Both the position numbers and the translations under genes were made by a program. Shown one piece after another: positions 7,718-14,002 of a stretch of 21,995 nucleotides of DNA (positions are counted from its first letter, which is position 1; the number at the start of each line of letters is the position of its first letter). The DNA is taken from positions 1 through 21,995 of the forward strand of contig CANBSM010000012.1 of assembly GCA_947372155.1 (NCBI GenBank). The letters run 5' to 3'. The notes under the pieces are model-generated. The model had not been told where the DNA came from. It saw nothing but the letters and a program-made list of their open reading frames with translations, and searched no databases. This DNA is from Burkholderiaceae bacterium (GTDB lineage Bacteria > Pseudomonadota > Gammaproteobacteria > Burkholderiales > Burkholderiaceae).

Positions 7718-7742
7718 TATGCTACTATTTATCTAATTATTC
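7711..7742. promoter_or_regulatory. inverted repeat, candidate OxyR operator in the oxyR-rbr intergenic region
   Basis: GAATAATTA (7711-7719) and TAATTATTC (7734-7742) are perfect 9-bp inverted repeats separated by 14 bases, centred in the divergent region. The left arm covers the predicted oxyR -10 box and the right arm ends 2 bases before the ribosome-binding site. LysR-type regulators commonly repress their own gene from such a site while activating the divergent operon. The E. coli OxyR tetranucleotide pattern (ATAG-N7-CTAT) is only partly matched. Confidence 0.45.
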
Positions 7743-7756
7743 GATAAGGAGGCATT

Positions 7757-8674
7757 ATGGCCTATTTACCGTCCTTAAGGCAGCTAAGTTATTTGGTTGC
7801 CTTGGCTAAGGAGCTCAATTTCACACGTGCAGCTGAAGCCTGTTTTGTGGGGCAGTCGACCTTAAGTGCTGGCTTAAAGGAGTTGGAAGAGGGTTTGGGT
7901 ATTAAGTTGGTTGAGCGTGATCGTCAAAATGTGTCGGTTACGCCTGCTGGTTTAGAGGTGCTTGAGCGCGCCAAAACGATTTTGACTGCATCAGAAGATT
8001 TGGTTGAGTATGCTGGCGCCTCGGGCAAGCCTATGACAGCGACAATTCGTTTGGGTGTCATTCCCACGATTGCACCATTTTTATTGCCAACAGTTCTGCC
8101 TGAAGTTCGTAAACGATTTCCAGAACTCAAAATCACCTTGAGAGAAGATCTCACAGCAAATTTACTATCAAGACTTACTGACCATAAGTTGGATTTTGCA
8201 TTAATTGCCTTGCCATACGATGTTAGCGGCCTGCTTGTCGAAGAATTATTTGATGACCCTTTCTGGTTGGTAGCGCGCGAGGGCGATCTAGCGCTCAAGG
8301 GCAAGGAAGTTACTTTGCCCGCCAAAATGGCAGAGAGGTTATTGCTCTTAGAGGAGGGTCATTGCTTGCGCGAGCATAGTTTGCAGGCATGTAAGAAGGC
8401 GGATATTCGCAAAGATGAGGGCATGGAAGCCACTAGCTTACTGACCTTGCTTCAAATGGTTGAGTCTGGTTTTGGTATTGCGTTGCTTCCTGAGATGGCT
8501 GTGAAGAGTAGTCTGCTCAATAACAGTGACCTCGTTGCGAAAGCAATGGCGGCCCCTGCTCCTAAAAGAGTGATAGCTCTCGTGGCACGATCCTCAACTG
8601 CCCATCAAGCAGAGTTTGCAGCTTTATCAGACTGCATTCGAGAGCGATTTGGAGTTAATCTCAAAAAACCATAG
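7757..8674 (+). CDS. oxyR: LysR-type peroxide-sensing regulator OxyR
   Basis: A 305-residue LysR-family regulator. The N-terminal winged helix-turn-helix (LRQLSYLVALAKELNFTRAA, then QSTLSAGLKELEEGLG) spans about 7-50, and the effector domain begins around 95 (ATIRLGVIPTIAPFLLP). The peroxide-sensing cysteines of OxyR are both present, C203 and C212 in GHCLREHSLQAC, with the same nine-residue spacing as C199 and C208 of E. coli OxyR. This identifies it beyond a generic LysR protein. Oxidation to the disulfide would switch it to an activator. It has a near-perfect Shine-Dalgarno (TAAGGAGG) and faces away from the rubrerythrin operon, its most obvious target. The OYE gene 73 bases downstream could be co-transcribed. 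Confidence 0.95.
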   Translation: MAYLPSLRQLSYLVALAKELNFTRAAEACFVGQSTLSAGLKELEEGLGIKLVERDRQNVSVTPAGLEVLERAKTILTASEDLVEYAGASGKPMTATIRLGVIPTIAPFLLPTVLPEVRKRFPELKITLREDLTANLLSRLTDHKLDFALIALPYDVSGLLVEELFDDPFWLVAREGDLALKGKEVTLPAKMAERLLLLEEGHCLREHSLQACKKADIRKDEGMEATSLLTLLQMVESGFGIALLPEMAVKSSLLNNSDLVAKAMAAPAPKRVIALVARSSTAHQAEFAALSDCIRERFGVNLKKP

Positions 8675-8747
8675 TCAGTCCTGCAAAGATATTAAAAAAT
8701 GATTAGAGTCATTCTTGTTGTTTCATTATTTAAAAAGAAAGTATTTC

Positions 8748-9848
8748 ATGTCCGGTAAAGAAATTATGTTCACCCCAGTTAAGCTGGGTTCAATTCAGTT
8801 AAAGAATCGTCTTGTGATGGCTCCGCTTACCAGGATGCGTGCGATCGCTGGTGATGTTCCAAATCCTTTGGCAAAAACTTACTACGCTCAGCGTGCAAGT
8901 GCAGGCCTCATCATTACAGAAGCAACCCAAATTTCACCATTAGGAATGGGCTATCCAGCAACACCTGGTATTTATTCGCCAGAGCAAACAGCGGCTTGGA
9001 AGGAAATTGTGGATGCTGTGCATGCCAAGGGCGGCACTATCGTTGCGCAGTTATGGCACGTAGGTCGCATCTCCCATTCTTCATTGCATCCAGAGCAGGG
9101 TCTGCCAGAGGCACCTTCAGCCATTGCTGCTGCAGGACAAACCTATGGCGCTGACTGGAAGCTGCATGATTATGAGACGCCTAAAGCTATGACGCTCGCT
9201 GATATCACGCGCCTCTTGGGCGAATTCGAGATGGCAGCCAAGAATGCAAAAGCGGCCGGCTTTGACGGTATTGAAATTCATTCTGCAAATGGCTATTTAT
9301 TAGATCAATTCTTGCAAGATCAAACCAATCAACGCAATGATCAATATGGTGGCTCAATCGAGAATCGTTTACGTCTATTGGGTGAAGTCATTGATGCTGT
9401 AGTTAAGGTATTCCCAAGTGATAAGGTTGGTGTAAGACTCTCTCCATACGGAACTTTCAATGACATGGCTGATAGTGATCCCGTGGCATTATTTACAGCA
9501 GCAATCCATAAGTTAAATACCTATAACTTGGCTTATGTTCACATGATTGAGCCACGCTCTACTAGTGCTGGCGGCGGTGACCAGGTAAATGAAGATGCAC
9601 CAGTCACTTCTGAACTCTTCCGAAAGGCTTATCAGGGTAAATTTATTACTGCAGGCGGTTACGATCAAGCGATGGGTGAGAAGGTCTTGGAGGAAGATTT
9701 AGCTGATGCTGTAGCGTATGGTCGCTGGTATATCTCTAATCCAGATTTGGCTGAGCGATTCTTGCAGAATGCCTCGCTAAATCCTTATAACCGTGCAACT
9801 TTCTATGGTGGGCAAGAAGTAGGTTATACCGACTACCCGACTCTCTAG
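8748..9848 (+). CDS. Old Yellow Enzyme family NADH:flavin oxidoreductase (NemA-like)
   Basis: A 366-residue FMN-dependent ene-reductase that reduces activated C=C bonds of electrophiles such as enones, maleimides or nitro compounds. Numbered from the ATG at 8748, RLVMAPLTRMRA (21-32), the substrate-binding H178 and N181 and the proton-donor-type Y183 in HSANGYLLDQF are present, followed by DQYGGSIENRLR (198-209). The C-terminal FMN phosphate region reads FITAGGYDQ and AYGRWYISNPDL. This is the NemA/morphinone reductase subgroup. A TTG at 8715 would add 11 residues without support; 8748 is preferred for its purine-rich upstream stretch. A link with peroxide stress is suggested only by adjacency to oxyR. 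Confidence 0.9.
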   Translation: MSGKEIMFTPVKLGSIQLKNRLVMAPLTRMRAIAGDVPNPLAKTYYAQRASAGLIITEATQISPLGMGYPATPGIYSPEQTAAWKEIVDAVHAKGGTIVAQLWHVGRISHSSLHPEQGLPEAPSAIAAAGQTYGADWKLHDYETPKAMTLADITRLLGEFEMAAKNAKAAGFDGIEIHSANGYLLDQFLQDQTNQRNDQYGGSIENRLRLLGEVIDAVVKVFPSDKVGVRLSPYGTFNDMADSDPVALFTAAIHKLNTYNLAYVHMIEPRSTSAGGGDQVNEDAPVTSELFRKAYQGKFITAGGYDQAMGEKVLEEDLADAVAYGRWYISNPDLAERFLQNASLNPYNRATFYGGQEVGYTDYPTL

Positions 9849-9875
9849 TCAAAGGGTTAGCAAAGTGGTTGATCT

Positions 9876-9910
9876 AAATAAACCCCGTCTAAATAGGCGG
9901 GGTTTATTTT
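9876..9910. terminator. strong hairpin terminator shared by convergent genes
   Basis: AAATAAACCCCG (9876-9887) pairs perfectly with CGGGGTTTATTT (9898-9909). Three further pairs (one T-G wobble) close a 4-base loop AAAT (9891-9894), and T's follow on the plus strand. The right arm contains the stop codon of the convergent small membrane protein gene. An A-run on the left arm would give T's for minus-strand transcripts, so it may act both ways. Confidence 0.85.
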
Positions 9911-10080
9911 TTGTCGTCAGGATCCTTGAGAAGATCGTAGTGATTGGCAACTAGCAATAGCGCTAGTGATGCGCAGCCCATCGCAAAGAATTCCCATTGG
10001 TGCAACATGGCAGTGCCAACAACCGTCATTAAAACTGTCCAGCCAATAGCTACCTTGGCTTTTTTAGATAGTGGTTTCAT
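9904..10080 (-). CDS. small two-span membrane protein, unknown function
   Basis: A 58-residue protein starting MKPLSKKAKVAIGWTVLMTV, a basic N-terminus followed by two probable membrane helices (about 8-28 and 30-48) and a charged tail YDLLKDPDDKK. I do not recognise a family. An upstream TTG at 10089 is also open, but AAGGA abuts it; the same AAGGA is 9 bases before the ATG at 10080, so the ATG is chosen. That AAGGA overlaps the stop codon of the cytochrome b561 gene (TTAAGGA), which implies translational coupling. It may be an accessory or assembly subunit of the cytochrome, by context only. Confidence 0.7.
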   Translation of the reverse strand: MKPLSKKAKVAIGWTVLMTVVGTAMLHQWEFFAMGCASLALLLVANHYDLLKDPDDKK

Positions 10081-10092
10081 TCGAGACAATCC

Positions 10093-10635
10093 TTAAGCGT
10101 GCGCTTTAATCTTGTTTAACATGCGACGAAGTGTATCGTCTTTCAAGATGTAATGTTGCCATAAGCCAGCAAGAGCATGAATGCCGATCAAGAAATAGAG
10201 TGAGTTTCCTAAAAATTCATGAATACCTTCGACGAGTTTTTTCATCTCTGGATTAGGGGTAAGTAGCTGAGGCCACACCAATCCAAAGAAATGAATTTCC
10301 TTACCGCCATACTGAAAATAAAGAATGCCAAAGATAGGTGATATCAACAGTAAGGCGTACATTAGCCAATGCATTGCTTTAGCCAAAGAATTCATGAGAG
10401 GCCTTGGGTTGATGGGGCCGGGAACACCATAAACCAAGCGAACCACTAGGCGAAAGGCCATGGCAATAAAAATGAGTTGACCAATAACACCATGGATAGT
10501 TTTGCAAAGCTCACGCGGCTCGCTTCCCTTGGGAAATTGCCCCTTTAATTCAATGGCAATAAATGCTGCTATGACCAGCAAGAATACAAACCAATGAAGG
10601 AAGATGGAAAGAGGGTGGTAGCGCGTTTTAGACAT
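10093..10635 (-). CDS. cytochrome b561 family diheme membrane protein (CybB-like)
   Basis: A 180-residue four-helix membrane cytochrome b. Histidines H14 (FLHW), H48 (KTIHG), H139 (EGIHE) and H153 (IGIHALAG) sit almost exactly where E. coli CybB has its four heme ligands (13, 47, 137, 151). Hydrophobic segments surround each. CybB oxidises ubiquinol and passes electrons to superoxide; relatives serve as electron carriers in other systems. It is the first gene of a two-gene unit with the small membrane protein. A Fur-box match 38 bases upstream suggests iron-responsive control. Confidence 0.9.
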   Translation of the reverse strand: MSKTRYHPLSIFLHWFVFLLVIAAFIAIELKGQFPKGSEPRELCKTIHGVIGQLIFIAMAFRLVVRLVYGVPGPINPRPLMNSLAKAMHWLMYALLLISPIFGILYFQYGGKEIHFFGLVWPQLLTPNPEMKKLVEGIHEFLGNSLYFLIGIHALAGLWQHYILKDDTLRRMLNKIKAHA

Positions 10636-10672
10636 ACTAGGGCTCTATTGAGGATGTAGATTCTTCATAAAT

Positions 10673-10691
10673 GATAATGAATCTCATTAAC
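10673..10691. promoter_or_regulatory. Fur box upstream of cytochrome b561 gene
   Basis: GATAATGAATCTCATTAAC matches the 19-bp Fur consensus GATAATGATAATCATTATC at 15 of 19 positions, counted by hand. It contains an inner perfect TAATGA/TCATTA inverted repeat. It lies 38 bases before the cytochrome b561 start codon, where a repressor would cover the promoter. The regulator gene is not in the window. Confidence 0.6.
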
Positions 10692-10748
10692 AATAACAAC
10701 TCTAGGGTTAAATCCCCTTAATTTAGGGGTTAAAGGCCTGATTGAGGC

Positions 10749-10937
10749 TCAGTTGAGCCTGACTTTAGCGCTCAATTCGCTCGCTAGACCTCTTTTATCT
10801 AGTTGAGAAAGGCGGAGGGCCTCTACCTCAAAGTCAAGCTGACCAGGATGAAACTCATCATCATTTTGGAGGTGAATGACATAAGTCCAAACCAATTCAC
10901 GGCCACGATTCTTAAATACATCAACAACACGTTTCAT
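10749..10937 (-). CDS. hypothetical 62-residue soluble protein
   Basis: The protein starts MKRVVDVFKNRGRELVWTYV and has no membrane segment, signal peptide or metal motif. It is moderately charged, and I do not recognise a family. Its start lies 23 bases after the DUF4239-like gene's stop on the same strand, so it is probably the third gene of the lldD transcript. The ribosome-binding site is weak (AGGCG, 6 bases before ATG). The stop codon lies inside a short palindrome (AGGCTC-AGTT-GAGCCT, 10745-10760) that lacks a T-tract. Position and codon usage fit a real gene, but a chance frame cannot be excluded. Confidence 0.5.
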   Translation of the reverse strand: MKRVVDVFKNRGRELVWTYVIHLQNDDEFHPGQLDFEVEALRLSQLDKRGLASELSAKVRLN

Positions 10938-10960
10938 AATTAACGCCTAATTGGTAAAGC

Positions 10961-11761
10961 TTAGTTGTTGCTGGAAGATGGGGCTACAGAGTTCATCTTG
11001 GGATTTAAGTTTTGCTTGAGAATGATCAAGTTGCGCGGCTCAATTCGAATGACGCCGCCCCTTGGGCTGTCTATATCTGCGATTAAAAAGAAAGAGACTG
11101 CAGTGACAAAGGGGAAGATCATGAATAAGCCAATATTCTTATTAAAGTTGCGAGCACCAAAGCCAACTAATATGTTTGCACACAAAGCAATGGCTGCCAT
11201 CAGCGCCCAAGCTGGATAGGGAATGCGATTCCACCAAGCTGCTTGTACATACCCCTGAGAATTTAAAACATCATTCATGCCAGATACCACTAAGGCCATA
11301 GCGGGGGTTGATTGAGTGCGTGCTATGGGGAACACTTCGTTCCAGAGTGCATTCTGAAGTGCATCAGTCTTTTGCTGGATCTCCAAGATCTTTTCTTTAT
11401 TCTGTCTGGAATAAAAAAGAATGCGCTGGTCAAGGTATTGATTGAGCAGGTCTTTAGTTCTTGCTGAGGTGCTTGTAGGGAGGAGATCGGCTCTGAGATA
11501 TTCCGTGCCAATAGCATTGGCTTCACCTTCTTCGAGTGTCTCCCGATTGTCATGGCGATCAATGGCCATTGAAAAGGTAAAGCCAATAATAAGGGCCAGC
11601 AAAGTGAGTGTTGCGGTTTGAATAACGCCCAAGTCTTCGGAGGTTTCGGTGTCTTTGCTGCGATAGCGGCTCAGTACCGCATTACCAAACCAAACAGACA
11701 AAGCAAAACAGAGGAAAGAAATTCCAAAGACTAGGACGGGGTGGTTAAGGAGGTAAGAAAT
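10961..11761 (-). CDS. DUF4239 (bestrophin-like) membrane protein, probable ATT start
   Basis: The conventional start is TTG at 11701 (246 residues), but the frame stays open another 20 codons to a TAA. Those codons read ISYLLNHPVLVFGISFLCFA, a convincing first transmembrane helix continuous with LSVWFGNAVLSRYR. No ATG, GTG or other TTG lies in the extension. Its first codon after the lldD stop is ATT at 11761, with AGGA 9 bases upstream inside the last lldD codons; TTG 11701 has no Shine-Dalgarno. I therefore favour ATT, giving 266 residues. The rest matches DUF4239: DLGVIQTATLTLLALIIGFTF, GEANAIGTEYLRADLL, then two C-terminal helices. Function is unknown; the lldD coupling is the main clue. 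Confidence 0.7.
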   Translation of the reverse strand: MSYLLNHPVLVFGISFLCFALSVWFGNAVLSRYRSKDTETSEDLGVIQTATLTLLALIIGFTFSMAIDRHDNRETLEEGEANAIGTEYLRADLLPTSTSARTKDLLNQYLDQRILFYSRQNKEKILEIQQKTDALQNALWNEVFPIARTQSTPAMALVVSGMNDVLNSQGYVQAAWWNRIPYPAWALMAAIALCANILVGFGARNFNKNIGLFMIFPFVTAVSFFLIADIDSPRGGVIRIEPRNLIILKQNLNPKMNSVAPSSSNN

Positions 11762-12907
11762 TTAAAAAGTTCCTGGATATAAAACGTCTTTAGTCACATT
11801 CTGAATATCGCGATGACCTGTAAATGCCATAGTGATATCCAATTCATTGTGAATGAGTTCGAGGCATTTAGTTACGCCTGCCTCTCCCATGGCGCCTAAG
11901 CCATACAGGAAGGGGCGACCAATCATTGTGCCGCGGGCACCTAATGCCCAAGCTTTTAAGACATCCTGTCCTGAGCGAATGCCGCCATCCATCCATACTT
12001 CAATATCTTTACCAACAGCATCCACAATTCCAGGCAAGGCCTTGATGCTCGATATTGCACCATCAAGTTGACGACCACCATGGTTAGAAACGATCAACGC
12101 ATCAGCCCCAGAGTTGGCGGCCAAGCGTGCATCCTCTTCATCCAAGATGCCCTTAATGATGAGCTTTCCGCCCCAGAGTTTTTTGATCCACTCCACATCA
12201 CCCCAATTCAGGCCTGGATCAAACTGCTCTGCAGTCCAGGAGGAGAGTGAAGACATGTTGCCCACACCGGTAGCATGACCAACGATATTGCGGAAAGTTC
12301 TGCGCGGTGTCATTGCCATCCCCATACACCAGCGTGGCTTGCTAGCCATATTGATCATATTGGCGATAGTGAGTTTTGGAGGGGCTGATAAGCCATTCTT
12401 TAAATCTTTATGACGTTGGCCCAAGATTTGTAAATCGAGTGTTAATACTAGCGCTGAACATTTAGCTGCTTTTGCGCGCTCAATCAGGCGCTCGATGAAA
12501 CCGCGATCTTTCATTACGTAGAGCTGAAACCAAAATGGTTTAGTAGTTCGTTCTGCAACATCTTCAATTGAGCAAATGCTCATTGTTGATAAGCAGAAGG
12601 GGACGCCAAACTTTTCAGCCGCCTTTGCCGCCAGAATTTCTCCATCAGCATGTTGCATGCCGGTTAAGCCTGTCGGCGCCAACGCTACAGGCATTGCCAC
12701 TTCTTCACCCACCATAGTTGTTTTGGTGGTGCGATTAGTCATATTGACCGCTACACGCTGGCGTAGTTTGATTTTCTGAAAATCAGATTCATTCGCACGA
12801 TAAGTGGACTCAGTCCAAGACCCAGAGTCTGCATAGTCATAGAACATCTTAGGGGTGCGTTTTTGGTGGAGAACCCGTAGGTCTTCGATATTGGTGATGA
12901 TTGGCAC
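11762..12907 (-). CDS. lldD: FMN-dependent L-lactate dehydrogenase / alpha-hydroxy acid dehydrogenase
   Basis: A 381-residue FMN alpha-hydroxy acid dehydrogenase that oxidises L-lactate, or a related 2-hydroxy acid, to the 2-oxo acid and feeds electrons to quinone. It begins PIITNIEDLRVLHQKRTPKM with the active-site FYDYADSGSWTE. It carries the FMN-site lysine K252 (IIKGIL) and the catalytic H276 and R279 in SNHGGRQLDGA, then WMDGGIRSGQDVLKA and GRPFLYGLGA. GTG at 12907 is chosen as start: AAGGA lies 6 bases upstream, and the product has the usual LldD length. The open frame to 12943 adds 12 atypical residues. Its 3' end carries the ribosome-binding site of the DUF4239 gene. Confidence 0.9.
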   Translation of the reverse strand: MPIITNIEDLRVLHQKRTPKMFYDYADSGSWTESTYRANESDFQKIKLRQRVAVNMTNRTTKTTMVGEEVAMPVALAPTGLTGMQHADGEILAAKAAEKFGVPFCLSTMSICSIEDVAERTTKPFWFQLYVMKDRGFIERLIERAKAAKCSALVLTLDLQILGQRHKDLKNGLSAPPKLTIANMINMASKPRWCMGMAMTPRRTFRNIVGHATGVGNMSSLSSWTAEQFDPGLNWGDVEWIKKLWGGKLIIKGILDEEDARLAANSGADALIVSNHGGRQLDGAISSIKALPGIVDAVGKDIEVWMDGGIRSGQDVLKAWALGARGTMIGRPFLYGLGAMGEAGVTKCLELIHNELDITMAFTGHRDIQNVTKDVLYPGTF

Positions 12908-12936
12908 AGTGGATCCTTGTCTAATTAAGCTATATC

Positions 12937-12966
12937 TTAGCAATACCGAGGATTTGTTTCTACAAT
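12937..12966 (+). promoter_or_regulatory. possible promoter for the EamA transporter gene
   Basis: TTAGCA (12937-12942), an 18-base spacer, TACAAT (12961-12966, 5 of 6 to the -10 consensus). Transcription would begin near 12973, about 50 bases before the ATG. It is a consensus match only. Confidence 0.3.
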
Positions 12967-13022
12967 GCTAGGGTATCCCTATTAATGGTGCCCCCACTGA
13001 GCACCCACCTGCCAACAATTGC

Positions 13023-13937
13023 ATGCCAAAACTTACTTTCGCTACTGCAGCATATCTATTGATCGCGACAGCCTTATGGGCTGGAAATGCCATTGTAGGG
13101 CGTCTATTGGTAGGAAGTGTTTCGCCAATTACTTTGAGTGCAGTTCGTTGGGGTTTGGCTGCCTTACTTTTGTTACCCTTCGGTTGGCGTGTATTTAAAC
13201 CAGAAAGTGCTTTATGGCAGAACAAGAAGCGTTTCTTGTTATTGGCTCTTTTTGGAGTGGGTAGCTATAACGTTCTCTTATACCTTGCCTTACAAACTTC
13301 AACGGCTATCAACGTTACCTTGATTGGTGCCAGTATGCCAATTTGGATGCTCTTTATCGGCGCGGTGTTTTATCAAACCAAGCCAAATATGCTCCAGTTG
13401 ATTGGTGCACTCATATCGCTGCTTGGCGTTGCGATTGTGCTTACAAGAGGTGAGCTTGCTACATTGCTTTCCATGCAGATGGTAATTGGCGATTTACTCA
13501 TCATGTTGGCAACCATACTCTGGGCCTTTTATAGCTGGATGTTGAGCCGCCCGGGAACGAGTACCGAAAGACAATGGCCATGGGCTGATTTTTTAATGGC
13601 TCAGGTTTTACTTGGCGTGCTGTGGACTGGATTTTTTGATGGCTTTGAAATCGCCGCTGGATATGCGTATCTTGACCTGAATCTATGGACCGCTTCACTC
13701 ATTTTGTTTGTTGCTGTCGGCCCTTCACTGATTGCTTATCGTTGCTGGGGAATGGGTGTAAATGGGGCGGGCCCAACAGTGGCAGCCTTCTTTGCTAACT
13801 TTATTCCCCTTTTTACTGCTATCTTGTCTGCAGCTATGTTGGGCGAGCCTCCCCAGTTATTCCATGGCATGGCATTTGCCTTGATTGTTGCTGGTATCTG
13901 GATTTCCTCAAGCCGAAGAATCTCGACCAGTGCTTGA
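13023..13937 (+). CDS. EamA/DMT-superfamily transporter
   Basis: A 304-residue protein with about ten hydrophobic spans arranged as two EamA repeats. It starts LTFATAAYLLIATALWAGNA and has the family's LSAVRWGLAALLLLPFGW, ALQTSTAINVTLIGASMPIW, LLGVAIVLTRGEL, a second repeat from MVIGDLLIMLATILWAFYSW, and a final GEPPQLFHGMAFALIVAGIW. DMT proteins export or exchange metabolites such as amino acids or sugars; the substrate cannot be read. No clear Shine-Dalgarno precedes the ATG at 13023. It is upstream of tcuA on the same strand, 65 bases away with no terminator between, so some read-through is possible, but an independent promoter for tcuA seems likely. Confidence 0.9.
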   Translation: MPKLTFATAAYLLIATALWAGNAIVGRLLVGSVSPITLSAVRWGLAALLLLPFGWRVFKPESALWQNKKRFLLLALFGVGSYNVLLYLALQTSTAINVTLIGASMPIWMLFIGAVFYQTKPNMLQLIGALISLLGVAIVLTRGELATLLSMQMVIGDLLIMLATILWAFYSWMLSRPGTSTERQWPWADFLMAQVLLGVLWTGFFDGFEIAAGYAYLDLNLWTASLILFVAVGPSLIAYRCWGMGVNGAGPTVAAFFANFIPLFTAILSAAMLGEPPQLFHGMAFALIVAGIWISSSRRISTSA

Positions 13938-13967
13938 CCTGTGTCTAGGTAAAAAGGCCAAAAAAAC

Positions 13968-13982
13968 AGTAAAGTATTTACT
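13968..13982. promoter_or_regulatory. short palindrome upstream of tcuA
   Basis: AGTAAA-GTA-TTTACT: perfect 6-bp arms around a 3-base centre, 20 bases before the tcuA start. The shape suits a dimeric GntR/MarR-type operator. No regulator gene is adjacent, and the site is AT-rich, so chance is possible. Confidence 0.25.
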
Positions 13983-14002
13983 TTTCTATCGAAGTCTGAG
14001 CC

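Noticed and set aside
8698..8713. AATGA/TCATT hairpin between oxyR and the OYE gene
   Set aside because: Only a 5-bp AT-rich stem with a broken T-tract; too weak to call a terminator.
10704..10734. Repeated GGGTTAAA with a small CCCCT/AGGGG hairpin between the orphan gene and the Fur box
   Set aside because: The stem is 5 bp and the T-tract is poor. It might end the lldD transcript, but the evidence is below a feature call.
12908..12943. Longer N-terminus for LldD
   Set aside because: The extension lacks a ribosome-binding site and family similarity, while the GTG at 12907 has AAGGA at good spacing.
12968..13225. Minus-strand open frame across the EamA start region
   Set aside because: Mostly antisense to the membrane-protein frame; no motifs or initiation signal.
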